A stretch of 64,000 nt of DNA from Kitasatospora sp. NBC_01246 (GTDB lineage Bacteria; Actinomycetota; Actinomycetes; Streptomycetales; Streptomycetaceae). Location of the stretch: assembly GCF_036226505.1 (NCBI RefSeq), contig NZ_CP108484.1, positions 310,001 through 374,000 of the forward strand. Direction: 5' to 3'. The translations under genes and the position numbers were made by a program. The number at the start of each line of letters is the position of its first letter. The first letter of the stretch is position 1. Under the pieces are notes generated by a model. It saw nothing but the letters and a program-made list of their open reading frames with translations, searched no databases and was not told the origin of the DNA. Positions 1-8,698 of this stretch are shown here, piece after piece.

Positions 1-423
1 GAGGACTACCGGGGCGGCTTCAGCACGGAGGACATCGAGGAACTGCTGACCTCCCTGGAGTCGAACTACCTGGGCTGGTCCTCCGCCATGGCACCGGTGA
101 TCATGGGAAACCCGGAGCGGCCGGAGCTGGGGCAGGAGCTGACGAACAGCTTCTGCGCCACGGACCCGGACATCGCCCGGGTCTTCGCCCGGACCACCTT
201 CCTCACCGACAGCCGCGGGGACCTCGCGAGCGTCCGGGTGCCGACCCTGGTCCTGGAGTGCTCCCAGGACGTGATCGCCCCACGCGAGGTCGGCGCGTAC
301 GTGCGGTCCGCGATCCCCTCCTCGCGCCTGGTCACCCTGGACGCCACCGGACACTGCCCGCAGCTGAGCGCGCCCGAGGCCACCGCCGAAGCGATCCTGG
401 CCTTCCTGGAGGAGCGCCGGTGA
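1..423 (+). CDS. rsbQ: RsbQ-like alpha/beta hydrolase (5' end outside window)
   Basis: This is the C-terminal 140 residues of an alpha/beta hydrolase; the reading frame is open from base 1. The stretch beginning EDYRGGFSTEDIEELL, then NPERPEL, CATDPDIARVFAR and GHCP, follows Bacillus RsbQ, the small hydrolase needed by the phosphatase RsbP for energy-stress activation of sigma-B. The acid (QDVIAP) and His (TGHCPQ) regions of the Ser-Asp-His triad are visible; the nucleophile lies upstream, outside the window. The stop overlaps the start of the next gene, a PAS/PP2C phosphatase, which is the canonical rsbQ-rsbP order. RsbQ belongs to the D14/KAI2 hydrolase family, so it probably hydrolyses or binds a small hydrophobic signal; the ligand cannot be told from sequence. 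Confidence 0.85.
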   Translation, partial: EDYRGGFSTEDIEELLTSLESNYLGWSSAMAPVIMGNPERPELGQELTNSFCATDPDIARVFARTTFLTDSRGDLASVRVPTLVLECSQDVIAPREVGAYVRSAIPSSRLVTLDATGHCPQLSAPEATAEAILAFLEERR

Positions 424-1829
424 TGACCCGCCCCGGTGACGGACCGGAGCGGGCGGGAGCCGGCGATCAGGCCGCGACGACGGCCGCGTTCAGCGCTCTC
501 CTGGAGGACAGCGCCGAGGACCTGTACGAGTCCGCGCCCTGCGGCTACCTGTCGACGCTGATGGACGGCACCATCGCCAAGATCAACACCACCCTGCTCG
601 ACTGGCTCGGCCTCGAACGCGCGGAGGTGGTGGGCCGGATGCGCTTCGCCGACCTCCTGACCGTCGGCGGAAAGCTGTACCACGAGACGCACTTCGCGCC
701 GCTGCTGCAGATGCAGGGCGAACTGCACGGCATCGCGCTGGAGATGAGGACCGCGGCCAGGGGCCGCCTGCCGGTGCTGGTGTCCTCCGTGGTCAAGCGC
801 GGCACCAGCGGGAAGCCGCTGCTGATCCGCAGCACCGTCTTCGACGCGTCCGACCGCCGCGCCTACGAGGCCGAACTCCTGCACCGCCGCCAGGACGCCG
901 AGCGGGCCCGCGCCGAGGCGGAGCGGGCCCAGGCGGAGGCGGAGCGGGCCCGGGCGGAGGCCGAGCGGGCCGGCGCCGAGGCCGAGCGCGCACGGGCGCA
1001 GGCCGAAGCCGCCCTGCGGCAGGCCGAGGCCGACCGGCAGCGGTTGGCCGAGGCCCTCACCGTCCTGCAGAAGTCCCTCGTCCCCTCGTCACTGCCCGCC
1101 GTACCGGGGCTGGAGGCCGCCGCCTACTACCACACCGCCTCCCCCGACCGGCTCGGCGGCGACTTCTACGACCTGTTCCCCCTCGACGACGGCCGCTGGG
1201 CGTTCTTCCTCGGTGACGTGTGCGGCAAGGGGCCCCAGGCAGCCTCCCTCACCTCGCTCACCCGCTACACCCTGCGCGCCGCGGCCCTGCACGACCCCGA
1301 ACCCGCCATGGCACTGACCACCCTCAACGCCGTCCTGCACGAGCACTATGCCGCCGCGGGCGACCCGCGCTACTGCACCGCCGTCTTCGGCGTCGTCGAA
1401 CCCGCCGACGACGACGGCCGCGTCGGCGTGCGCATCGCCTCCGGCGGCCACCCCCCTGCCCTCGTCCTGCGCGCCGACGGCAGCACCGAGTACCTTCCCA
1501 CCCCGGGCGGCCTGCTCATCGGTATCCTGCCCGACGCCCCGTTCACCACCGCCCGCACCACCCTGGCGCCCGGCGAGACGATCCTCCTCTACACCGACGG
1601 CCTCACCGAGGCCCGCACCGGCCCGACCCGGGAAAGCCTCTTCGGCGACGACGCCCTGCTCGCGTTCGCCGCCGACCACGCCCCCGCCCCACCCGACGAG
1701 ACGATCAGCGCCCTCACCGCACTGCTGAAGAGCTTCGGCGACGGCCTGGACGACGACACCGCTCTGCTCGCCCTCGGCGTCCCCGCCACCGCCTCCCCCA
1801 TCCGCCCGACGACGAACCCACGGCGATGA
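423..1829 (+). CDS. rsbP: RsbP-like PAS / coiled-coil / PP2C (SpoIIE-type) phosphatase
   Basis: A 468-residue protein: PAS-like N-terminal domain (about residues 30-150), a long alanine/glutamate/arginine coiled coil (about 156-218) built of repeated 7-residue units such as AEAERAR, then a PP2C/SpoIIE phosphatase domain (about 226-465) with the metal-binding motifs GGDFYDLFPL, GDVCGKG, YTDGLTEAR and DDDTALLAL. It probably dephosphorylates a STAS anti-anti-sigma factor, most likely the product of the next gene, with the PAS domain switched by RsbQ. The ATG overlaps the rsbQ stop and is taken as the start although the frame stays open upstream. Domain order and gene order match Bacillus RsbP. 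The 21-bp repeats encoding the coiled coil could vary in copy number. Confidence 0.88.
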   Translation: MTRPGDGPERAGAGDQAATTAAFSALLEDSAEDLYESAPCGYLSTLMDGTIAKINTTLLDWLGLERAEVVGRMRFADLLTVGGKLYHETHFAPLLQMQGELHGIALEMRTAARGRLPVLVSSVVKRGTSGKPLLIRSTVFDASDRRAYEAELLHRRQDAERARAEAERAQAEAERARAEAERAGAEAERARAQAEAALRQAEADRQRLAEALTVLQKSLVPSSLPAVPGLEAAAYYHTASPDRLGGDFYDLFPLDDGRWAFFLGDVCGKGPQAASLTSLTRYTLRAAALHDPEPAMALTTLNAVLHEHYAAAGDPRYCTAVFGVVEPADDDGRVGVRIASGGHPPALVLRADGSTEYLPTPGGLLIGILPDAPFTTARTTLAPGETILLYTDGLTEARTGPTRESLFGDDALLAFAADHAPAPPDETISALTALLKSFGDGLDDDTALLALGVPATASPIRPTTNPRR

Positions 1830-2137
1830 ACCCACTGAACATCACCCACCGCGACGCGCCCACCGGCCCCGCTCTGCAGGTCGTCGGCGACCTCGACTAC
1901 GAACACGCTCCCACCCTGCGCGCACGCGTGGAGTACCTCGCGCTGCGCCCCGGCCAGTGCCTGGTCATCGACCTGTCCGGCGTGGAGTTCTGCGACTCCA
2001 GCGGCATCACCGCCCTCCTCGCCGCCCGCCGCCACACCCAGGCCGCCGGTGCCGAGCTGACCCTGACCGCGGTGCCCGAGAACACCCTGCGCATCCTCGC
2101 GATCACGGGCCTCACCCAGATCTTCACCATCGTGTGA
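1826..2137 (+). CDS. STAS-domain anti-sigma factor antagonist (RsbV-like)
   Basis: A 103-residue single STAS domain. The phosphorylation loop is visible as LSGVEFCDSSGITALL, where one Ser of DSSG is the expected site for an anti-sigma kinase. In its dephosphorylated form such a protein binds the kinase and frees the stress sigma factor. Its ATG overlaps the phosphatase stop (ATGA), so it is translationally coupled to its probable phosphatase. No kinase/anti-sigma gene (RsbW type) lies next to it, so the partner must be elsewhere. A second STAS protein lies at 41489-41845. Confidence 0.85.
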   Translation: MNPLNITHRDAPTGPALQVVGDLDYEHAPTLRARVEYLALRPGQCLVIDLSGVEFCDSSGITALLAARRHTQAAGAELTLTAVPENTLRILAITGLTQIFTIV

Positions 2138-2335
2138 GGACGGGGCACCGGGCGGGCGCGGCCGACCGCCCCGGCGACCGCTCCGGCGACGGCTCCGGGA
2201 CGGCGAGTCCGAGCACACGCAGCGGTTCGTCCGGGCACTCGCCCTGCGTCGACCACGTCCGCGGCGCGTACGACCGCGCCCTCGACGTGGGGAGCGCCGT
2301 AGCCAGCCGACGTCAGGCTCCGGAGCGAGCGGCTG

Positions 2336-2509
2336 TCAGGCGGAACCACCCCGACGGGAGGGCCTGGCGTGCCTCGGCCTGCGGATCCGGTCGTCCCGGA
2401 CCACCGCCGCCCGTGGCCGCCGGTGGTGGTGCGCCGGGGACGGAGCCGTGGCGGCCAGGATCGCCGCCAGCACCAGCGGGCCGAGCAACAGCACGAGGTT
2501 CACGGTCAT
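2336..2509 (-). CDS. Small membrane protein, 57 residues, unknown function
   Basis: A short frame that begins MTVNLVLLLGPLVLAAILAA, one clear transmembrane segment, followed by a strongly basic tail rich in Arg and His. The ATG has a good ribosome site (GGGAGG, five bases before the start) and codon third positions are G/C rich. It sits alone between the STAS gene and the HTH gene. I do not recognise a family; it could be a one-helix membrane peptide with a cytoplasmic basic tail. The main doubt is length: short frames in such GC-rich DNA can arise by chance, but the ribosome site plus hydrophobic segment favour a real gene. Confidence 0.45.
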   Translation of the reverse strand: MTVNLVLLLGPLVLAAILAATAPSPAHHHRRPRAAVVRDDRIRRPRHARPSRRGGSA

Positions 2510-2625
2510 GTGCGCCTCCCAGGGGTTCCGGAGCGGACACCGGCCGTCTGCCCCACACCTCCGGGCCCATGCCGAGCCGGCTCAGACTCCCCGCTGCCGT
2601 CCGTACGCGGCGCGCCGGGCCGCCG

Positions 2626-3930
2626 TCACTGCTGGAACGGACTCGGCTCCCAGGCGTGCCCGCCGATCGGGTAGACGAACAGCGGCCGGCCCTTCACCGC
2701 GCTGGTGCGAAACGGCGTGCCGTGGCCCAGGTCGACCGGGACCGTCCCCTTCCGGTCGCCGCTCGACCACTCCAGTTCGAGGTACCAGCTCACCTCGTGC
2801 GAGGTGGTCTCGGCGGAGACCTCGATGACCTCCGGGTCGTTCTCGCTCACCTTGACCGGCAGACCGGTGCTGCCCTCGGTCACCACCGCCCGCGGGTGGG
2901 CCGCGTCCAGATCGAGGTCGTAGGAGTGGACGTCGACTCCGCCGCCGCAGCCCTCGCCCATGGAGTAGGCGTTCCAGGCGAGGGGAGGCCCGATCCGGAC
3001 GACCCGGACGTTGAGCTTCGAGAGCACCACGGTGTCCTTGCCGGTGCCCTGCACGACGACCTCGATCGACTGGTAGTGACCGGGAACCGCGCCGACCTGG
3101 GAGACCCAGCCCGCCACGTCCGGCAGCTCGGGCGGGCGGGGGACCTCGGACGGCGGGCGGTCCACCACGTACTGGTCGCAGGCGGTGTCCCAGCCGGACG
3201 GCCGGACCGAGACCGTGAACGGGGGGCTCGTATCCGCCCCGCCGGTCGGCCCCGGCGAGCCCGGACCCGCTCCGGCGGACGGGGAGGCAGGGGCGGAGGC
3301 GGAGACCGGGGCGGAGGCGGAGACCGGGGCGGAGACCGGGGCGGAGGCGGACGGCGAGTCGTCAGCGCCCGGGGCCGGGGAGCCCGCGGACGACTCCAGC
3401 CCCGTGGCGACGGCCCCGACGGCGGCCAGCACCGCGGTGACCGTCACCGCGGCCAGGATTCCCCGCCGGCGGACCCGCCTGAGCCGCTGCGCGGCCCCGG
3501 GAACCGGGTCCGGTCCGACGCGGTCGGCGACCACCGGCCCCACCTCGGCGGCACCTGCCGGGTCCGGAGCCTCCGGCGTCACCGAGATCACCGGAGCGGC
3601 CGAGGCCGCCGCTTCCGTCCGAGTCCCCGCCGGATCGGCCGGTCCGGACCCCGGTGACGTCCTGCTCCCCCGCGCCGCGTGGACGATGACCCACAGTCGG
3701 TACAGCTCGACCAGTTCCTCCGGCGTCGCCCTGCACAGCCGCGCGAGGAGGTCCAGCGGGGCGAACTCCGTCGGTACCACGTCGCCGGTGCAGTAACGGT
3801 GGAGCGTCGAGGTGCTCAGATGCAGCCTCTTCGCCAGCGCCCCGTAGCTGAGCCCCGAGCGGCTCTTCAGCTCCCCGAGCAGCCGGGCGAGCTCGTCCCG
3901 CTCCCCCATCTCCCCCAACCCCTCCGCCAC
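2626..3930 (-). CDS. Membrane-anchored HTH protein with extracytoplasmic domain
   Basis: A 434-residue protein. The N-terminus (about residues 10-60) is an XRE-type helix-turn-helix (SGLSYGALAKRLHLSTSTLH, then RYCTGDVVP). A basic patch and one transmembrane segment (ILAAVTVTAVLAAVGAVATG) follow, then a low-complexity Ser/Ala/Pro/Val linker from DNA repeats at about 3290-3355, and a C-terminal domain of about 190 residues that should lie outside the membrane. This layout suits a one-component transmembrane regulator. It is divergent from an L,D-transpeptidase gene, so cell-wall control is a reasonable guess but not shown. GTG at 3930 is chosen for GGAGG four bases upstream; ATG at 3909 is the alternative. 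Confidence 0.75.
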   Translation of the reverse strand: MAEGLGEMGERDELARLLGELKSRSGLSYGALAKRLHLSTSTLHRYCTGDVVPTEFAPLDLLARLCRATPEELVELYRLWVIVHAARGSRTSPGSGPADPAGTRTEAAASAAPVISVTPEAPDPAGAAEVGPVVADRVGPDPVPGAAQRLRRVRRRGILAAVTVTAVLAAVGAVATGLESSAGSPAPGADDSPSASAPVSAPVSASAPVSASAPASPSAGAGPGSPGPTGGADTSPPFTVSVRPSGWDTACDQYVVDRPPSEVPRPPELPDVAGWVSQVGAVPGHYQSIEVVVQGTGKDTVVLSKLNVRVVRIGPPLAWNAYSMGEGCGGGVDVHSYDLDLDAAHPRAVVTEGSTGLPVKVSENDPEVIEVSAETTSHEVSWYLELEWSSGDRKGTVPVDLGHGTPFRTSAVKGRPLFVYPIGGHAWEPSPFQQ

Positions 3931-4257
3931 CGTTCCTCCGCCCCGCTCTTCCCTGTCCGCAGTGCTCGCGCCGTACGGTCTCCGGCCGCTTCCGGCGGTC
4001 GGACTCGGCGCTGTGGCGCCCCGCCGCGGCCGGATCACCGTGAAGCGATCTTCGGAAGAGAAGCACGCCGCGCACCGTCCCACGGTTCCCGAGGCCGGTC
4101 TCGCCGTTGCGCCGTCCCGTGGACGCGTCCCAGGAAGGTTACGTCCTCCCAGCTCAAAGCCGGTAGAGCCGTCCCCGCGTCCCAGATCGCCCGGCTGCCG
4201 TTGCGGCTGGGACGAAGCGGCCGAGAAGCTTCCGGCGAACACCGAAGAGGAGCACAA
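3931..4257. promoter_or_regulatory. Divergent promoter region between the HTH gene and the L,D-transpeptidase gene
   Basis: These 327 bases separate two divergent genes and should carry both promoters. GAGGAG lies five bases before the GTG at 4258. I see no convincing -10/-35 pair and no gene; frames crossing it are extensions or antisense shadows of the flanking genes. Confidence 0.5.
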
Positions 4258-5508
4258 GTGAGCACTGTTCAGGCACCCCGGACCGCGATACGCCCCGGCG
4301 ACCGTTTCAACCGCGGCGCGGTGGCGCTGACGATGGGCGGCATCCTGCTGCTGACCGCGGCCTGCGGCGACGACGGGGGCAAGGGCGACGAGGCCCCCCG
4401 GGCAGCGGGCACCGCCGCCGCCGACGGGCCGGCGGCCACGGCCACGGCCCTGCCCAAGACCTCGGCCGCCGTGCTGGACGTCGCGCCGAAGGACGGCGCC
4501 CGGGGCGTCGCACCGGACGCGCTCCAGGTGTCCGTCTCCCACGGCAGGCTCACCAACGTCGACGTGACCGACAAGAACGGCAAGCCCGTCCCCGGCTCGA
4601 TCAGTGCGGACGGCACCGGCTGGAAGCCCGCCGCCGCACTCGCCCCCGGCACCGCGTACACGGTGAACGCCCAGGCGCTGGACGCCGACGGCCTCGCGGC
4701 CGCCTCCACGAGCACCTTCACCACCCGCACGCCCGACAAGCAGGTCTCCACCAACGACAACATCGCCGACGGCCAGACCTACGGCGTGGGCATGATCGTC
4801 AAGGTGGAGTTCAGCAAGAAGATCACGAACAAGGACGCCGTCGCCAAGGGCATCACCTTCGAGACCGACAACGGCACCGAGGTGAAGGGGCACTGGTTCG
4901 GCGACGACCGGCTGGACTTCCGCCCCGCCGACTACTGGAAGCCCGGTACCAAGGTGACGATCCACTACCGGCTGAAGAGCGTCGAGGTCTCGCCCGGCGT
5001 CTACGGCGACGTGGACAAGGACGAACCGTTCACCGTCGGCCGCTCCCAGGTCTCCACGGCCGACTCGGCCGCCCACACATTGACGACCGTCCGGGACGGC
5101 AGGAGCACCACCGTGCCCGCCACGCTCGGCGACGACAAGCACCCCTCGTGGGGCGGCACCATGGTGATCATGTCCAAGGAGAAGGTCACCCACATGAACT
5201 CCCGGACGGTCGGCCTCGGCGACGAGTACGACATCCCCGCCGCCCCGCACGCGATGCGGCTCACCAGCAGCGGCACCTACCTCCACGGCAACTACTGGTA
5301 CAAGGGCGACCCGTTCGGCAAGGCGAACACCAGCCACGGCTGCGTCTCGCTCAAGGACGTGGAGGGCGGCAGCGACACCTCCGTCGCGGGGGCGTTCTTC
5401 AACAACTCCCTGATCGGCGACGTGGTCACGGTCGTGAACACCAAGGAGAAGACCGTGGCGCCCGACAACGGACTGGGCGGCTGGAACCTCCCCTGGGCGA
5501 ACTGGTAA
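4258..5508 (+). CDS. L,D-transpeptidase (YkuD), lipoprotein with Ig-like domains
   Basis: A 416-residue envelope enzyme forming 3-3 (L,D) cross-links in peptidoglycan. The N-terminus has a basic stretch, a hydrophobic core and a Cys (ILLLTAACG), a probable lipoprotein signal although position -3 is Thr rather than Leu. Ig-like beta domains follow (about residues 60-270), as in actinobacterial LdtMt2-type enzymes, then a YkuD domain with the catalytic motif SHGCVSL near residue 360 and an upstream YLHGNYW. GTG at 4258 with GAGGAG five bases upstream is the start; the frame is open further upstream but that part lacks a signal sequence. The divergent membrane-anchored HTH gene may regulate it. 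Confidence 0.92.
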   Translation: MSTVQAPRTAIRPGDRFNRGAVALTMGGILLLTAACGDDGGKGDEAPRAAGTAAADGPAATATALPKTSAAVLDVAPKDGARGVAPDALQVSVSHGRLTNVDVTDKNGKPVPGSISADGTGWKPAAALAPGTAYTVNAQALDADGLAAASTSTFTTRTPDKQVSTNDNIADGQTYGVGMIVKVEFSKKITNKDAVAKGITFETDNGTEVKGHWFGDDRLDFRPADYWKPGTKVTIHYRLKSVEVSPGVYGDVDKDEPFTVGRSQVSTADSAAHTLTTVRDGRSTTVPATLGDDKHPSWGGTMVIMSKEKVTHMNSRTVGLGDEYDIPAAPHAMRLTSSGTYLHGNYWYKGDPFGKANTSHGCVSLKDVEGGSDTSVAGAFFNNSLIGDVVTVVNTKEKTVAPDNGLGGWNLPWANW

Positions 5509-5760
5509 ACCCCGGCGGCCGTTTCATCCCCCGGGAAATCGCGTGCGCTGCGCACGGTCGTGACCGGCGGCTCCGTCGAGGTCCACAACGAGCTCGTCGA
5601 CGGCGGCCGCTTCCGCCGCATCGAGGAGACCACCCTCATGCTCGAAGGCACCGACGGCGACCGGAACCCGGGCAGCGCCCGCCGACACCCCGCGCCGACC
5701 CTCGATCGTCTCGCCGGGACCGGGGACGGGGACGGGGGAACGGTCCTCGCGCCCGCCGGA

Positions 5761-5796
5761 TGTGGCGCCCTCCTCCGGTGCGGAGCGAGCGCCACA
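5761..5796 (-). terminator. Hairpin between convergent genes
   Basis: An inverted repeat with perfect 8-base arms (TGTGGCGC / GCGCCACA) enclosing a smaller stem (CTCC...GGAG). It lies just after the stop of the minus-strand acyl-CoA ligase gene and before the end of the plus-strand transpeptidase unit, so it may work for both. Confidence 0.5.
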
Positions 5797-5807
5797 CCCG
5801 GGCCCGG

Positions 5808-7370
5808 TCAGCCCGGGAGGGTGTCGCGCAGGCGCTTCCTGTCCGGCTTGCCCACGGGGGTGAGCGGGATCTCGGGCACCAGGTGCAGGGCCTCCGGGGC
5901 GTAGATGCGGCCCTGGCGGGCGGTGACGAAGGCCCGGATCTCGTCCAGCTCCGGACGGTGTCCCGGGGCGGGGACGACCACGGCGTGGACGTGTTCGGCC
6001 TGCTGGGCATCGCGCAGGCCGAGGACGACGCACTCGGCGACGGCCGGGTGGGTGAGGAGCACGTCCTCCAGCTCGGAGGGGTAGACGTGCCCGCCGACCA
6101 CGATGATCTTGTCGGTGAGGCGGTCGGCCAGGTAGAGGAAGCCGTCCTGGTCGAGGTGGCCGATGTCGCCGGTGTTCAGCCAGCCCTCGCGCAGCACCTC
6201 GGCGGTGAGGTCGGGCCGCTTCCAGTACCCCGCCATGAGGGTGCGCGAGCGGACGTGGATCTCGCCCAGCTCACCGGCCGGCAGCTCGGTGCCGTCGCCG
6301 GAGCGGATCGCCACCTCGACGCCCGGGAGGGGGCGGCCGACGGAGAGCCGGCCGCCGTGCCCGACCCGGTCGTGCTCGTGCGGGCCGAGGGCGGCGATGT
6401 TCTGCGCCTCCGACATCCCGTAGCCGCTCGCCAGGATCGGCCCGAACACCTTGATCGCCTCGCGGACCCGGGTCGGTGAGGCGACGCAGCCGCCGTACAG
6501 GATCCGCTCCAGGCTGGACAGGTCGGTGCCGGTGATCGCCGGGTGGTCCAGCAGCCGGTAGAGCAGCGGAGGCAGGACCCACAGATCGGTGATGCGTTCG
6601 CGCTCGACGGCGGCCAGCACCTCCCCGGGGTCGAAGGAGCGCTGCAGGAACACCGAGCCGCCGTGGTACAGCGTCAGATCGGCCAGCACGCCCGCGAGAT
6701 GGGCCAGCGAGGTGGCCGCCAGGAGGCGGCGCTTGTCACCCTGCGGGCCGAACGGGACGTCGAAGACCCTGCGGTAGGGGCCGTGCAGACTGAGGATGCC
6801 CTTCGGGATGCCCGTGGTACCACCGGTGTGCCGGATGCCCAGGTCGTCGTCCGGGCCGACCCGCACGGCCGGGGGCTCGGCGGGCCGGCGGGCGGCGGCG
6901 GCGATCACGTCCTCACCGATCGCGTCCCCGCCGACCGCGTCCCCGCCAACCGCCCCCGGGCCGGGGCCCAGGGTCAGCACGGTCGGCACGTCGACCAGGG
7001 CGAGCAACTCGGGTGCGGTCGCGTACCGTTCGGCATCCACGAGGAGGACGGCGGTGTCGACGCTCGTGACGATCTCGGCGAGCACCGGGGCGCTCATGCC
7101 GTCGTACAGGTTGACCAGCCGGGCGCCGGCGAGTCCGGCGGCGTAACGGGCGCTGAGCGCCTCGGGTGTGTTGCCGGTGAGCAGCGAGACGGTAGAGCCC
7201 CGGGTGACGCCCCGGGCGAGGAGTTCCTGGGCCAGGCGGTAGGTGGCGTCGACCAGTTCGCCCGCGGTGATCGTGGCACCGTCGGCGGTGGTGACGGCCG
7301 GCCGATCGGGGTCGCGGGCGAGGGACCGGAGGATCAGCGCGGGGGCGCTGACGAACTCCGCGTCGTACAT
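5808..7370 (-). CDS. AMP-dependent acyl-CoA synthetase/ligase
   Basis: A 520-residue ANL-superfamily enzyme that adenylates a carboxylic acid and passes it to CoA. Visible motifs are the phosphate loop RHTGGTTGIPKG (about residue 190), SGYGMSEAQ, the hinge region YLADRLTDKIIVVGGHVYPS and a C-terminal lysine motif PLTPVGKPDRKRLRD. A low-complexity insert (repeated GGDA) lies in the N-terminal domain. ATG at 7370 is preferred: the frame runs to another ATG at 7400, but those ten codons (GTT, GCA, AAA, GAA) are unlike the gene's usual codons. The acid substrate is unknown, and no fatty-acid or polyketide genes adjoin it. Confidence 0.88.
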   Translation of the reverse strand: MYDAEFVSAPALILRSLARDPDRPAVTTADGATITAGELVDATYRLAQELLARGVTRGSTVSLLTGNTPEALSARYAAGLAGARLVNLYDGMSAPVLAEIVTSVDTAVLLVDAERYATAPELLALVDVPTVLTLGPGPGAVGGDAVGGDAIGEDVIAAAARRPAEPPAVRVGPDDDLGIRHTGGTTGIPKGILSLHGPYRRVFDVPFGPQGDKRRLLAATSLAHLAGVLADLTLYHGGSVFLQRSFDPGEVLAAVERERITDLWVLPPLLYRLLDHPAITGTDLSSLERILYGGCVASPTRVREAIKVFGPILASGYGMSEAQNIAALGPHEHDRVGHGGRLSVGRPLPGVEVAIRSGDGTELPAGELGEIHVRSRTLMAGYWKRPDLTAEVLREGWLNTGDIGHLDQDGFLYLADRLTDKIIVVGGHVYPSELEDVLLTHPAVAECVVLGLRDAQQAEHVHAVVVPAPGHRPELDEIRAFVTARQGRIYAPEALHLVPEIPLTPVGKPDRKRLRDTLPG

Positions 7371-7827
7371 GGCCACTTCTTCTTTGTAGTTTGCAACCAT
7401 ATCGACAGGCTAACCCCAACCCGGCTGCCGCGATGCCGATTCGGGGACGGGGAGCACACCGGCCGGGCTCCGCTCCGGCCGGCCGGGCGAACCCGTCCCA
7501 TCCGCCGGGCAAGTGATGGGCAAGGCGCGGTAAAGGCTGTGCGCAGCTCCTTGAGGGATCCAACGGCCCGTCAGTAACGTCATGGCCACTTCAGCAGATG
7601 GTGGGTCCGCCGACATCCCGCACGCATGTCACGGCCCCGACAGTGGGAGGCGCCCCCTCAGACTCGGGGCGCCCCGGTCCCCGTACAGCGCGCCGCACCA
7701 GCCGGCCCCCGGCCGACCGCCGGGGCGGGCCCGCACATGCCGAGTACCGTCAGCACGGGCCCGAGCCCGTACCGGCGCGCACCCCCGCCGGCACCGGCCG
7801 CGCCCTCGTCCCACGGAGGGTCGACCT
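7371..7827. promoter_or_regulatory. Divergent intergenic region, 457 bases
   Basis: It lies between the minus-strand ligase and a plus-strand secreted-protein gene and should carry promoters for both. Bases 7378-7430 are locally AT-richer than the surroundings. GGAGGG at about 7815 is the ribosome site of the TTG-started gene at 7828. I see no gene in it. Confidence 0.4.
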
Positions 7828-8466
7828 TTGCGCCACCACTCCCCCCGCAGCCCGCGTCCGTCGCGGCCGCGCGGACTCCTCGCCGTCCTGTCCGCGCTCG
7901 CCGTGGCGGCCACCGGCCTGCTCGCCGTCGCCCCACCCGGCGCAGCGGCCGCCACCTCCGACGCGTCCGGATCGGCCTCCTCCGGGTGGACGGCCACCGG
8001 CACCGGCGACAGCTGTACCGGCATCCAGCTGCTCGGCAATCCCGGCTTCGAGACCGGCAGTGCCGCGCCCTGGACCACGACCGCCGGCGTCATCGACAAC
8101 GCCGGTCGGGAGCCCGCCCACAGCGGCGGCTGGAAGGCCTGGCTCGGCGGCTACGGCTCGTCCCACACCGACACGCTGTCCCAGTCGGTCGCCCTCGCGG
8201 CCGGCTGCCGCGCCACCCTCGGCTTCTACCTGCACATCGGCACCGCCGAGTCCGGGGCGACCGCGTACGACAGGCTGACGGTGTCGGCCGACGGCACCAC
8301 GCTGGCCGCCTTCAGCAACCTCGACGCCGCTCCCGGCTACACCCTGCGCGGCTACGACCTGTCCGCGTTCGCCGGCCGGACCGTGACGATCACGTTCACC
8401 GGTACCGAGGACCCTTCGCTCCAGACCACCTTCACCGTGGACGACACCCTCGTCCGCACCTCCTGA
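7828..8466 (+). CDS. Secreted protein with a C-terminal beta-sandwich (CBM-like) domain
   Basis: A 212-residue exported protein. The first 42 residues are a long basic N-region, a hydrophobic core ([19 protein letters not shown]) and a probable signal-peptidase site after AAA. The rest is one domain of about 165 residues beginning [15 protein letters not shown], the pattern of ligand- or carbohydrate-binding jelly-roll domains commonly attached to the C-terminus of secreted Streptomyces peptidases and hydrolases. Here no catalytic domain is present, so it acts alone or is a remnant of a larger enzyme. The TTG start at 7828 is chosen because GGAGG lies eight to nine bases upstream and it places the signal sequence at the N-terminus; an upstream ATG at 7582 would prepend an unlikely 82 residues. 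Confidence 0.72.
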   Translation: MRHHSPRSPRPSRPRGLLAVLSALAVAATGLLAVAPPGAAAATSDASGSASSGWTATGTGDSCTGIQLLGNPGFETGSAAPWTTTAGVIDNAGREPAHSGGWKAWLGGYGSSHTDTLSQSVALAAGCRATLGFYLHIGTAESGATAYDRLTVSADGTTLAAFSNLDAAPGYTLRGYDLSAFAGRTVTITFTGTEDPSLQTTFTVDDTLVRTS

Positions 8467-8512
8467 CCGCCGCCGAACGGCTGCGGCGCCCGGTCGCGGC
8501 CCAGCCGACCGC

Positions 8513-8541
8513 CCCCGCCCGCGCCCGCGCGGCGGGCGGGG
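8513..8541 (+). terminator. GC-rich hairpin terminator after the secreted-protein gene
   Basis: Perfect 10-base arms (CCCCGCCCGC / GCGGGCGGGG) around a nine-base loop, 46 bases after the stop codon. There is no U tract, which is usual for actinobacteria. Confidence 0.55.
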
Positions 8542-8698
8542 CGCGGGACTCGGCCGGGACGCGCTCTCACCTACCGTATTCGCCCCATCACCCTCGGCGG
8601 CGGCTTGCTTCATGAGTCGAATGATCGACTGAGAAGGTGCTGCGGAATCCTTCGGAATCGGCGGGCCCTGGCGTACCTTCAAGGAAGCAGAGGCCAAT

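Noticed and set aside
2626..5337. A 903-codon minus-strand frame
   Set aside because: Only 2626-3930 encodes a plausible protein; the rest is antisense to the L,D-transpeptidase gene and low-complexity.
7368..7592. Twelve-base direct repeat CATGGCCACTTC at 7368-7379 and 7581-7592
   Set aside because: One copy covers the ligand-gene start; no other symmetry or function is apparent and chance is likely.
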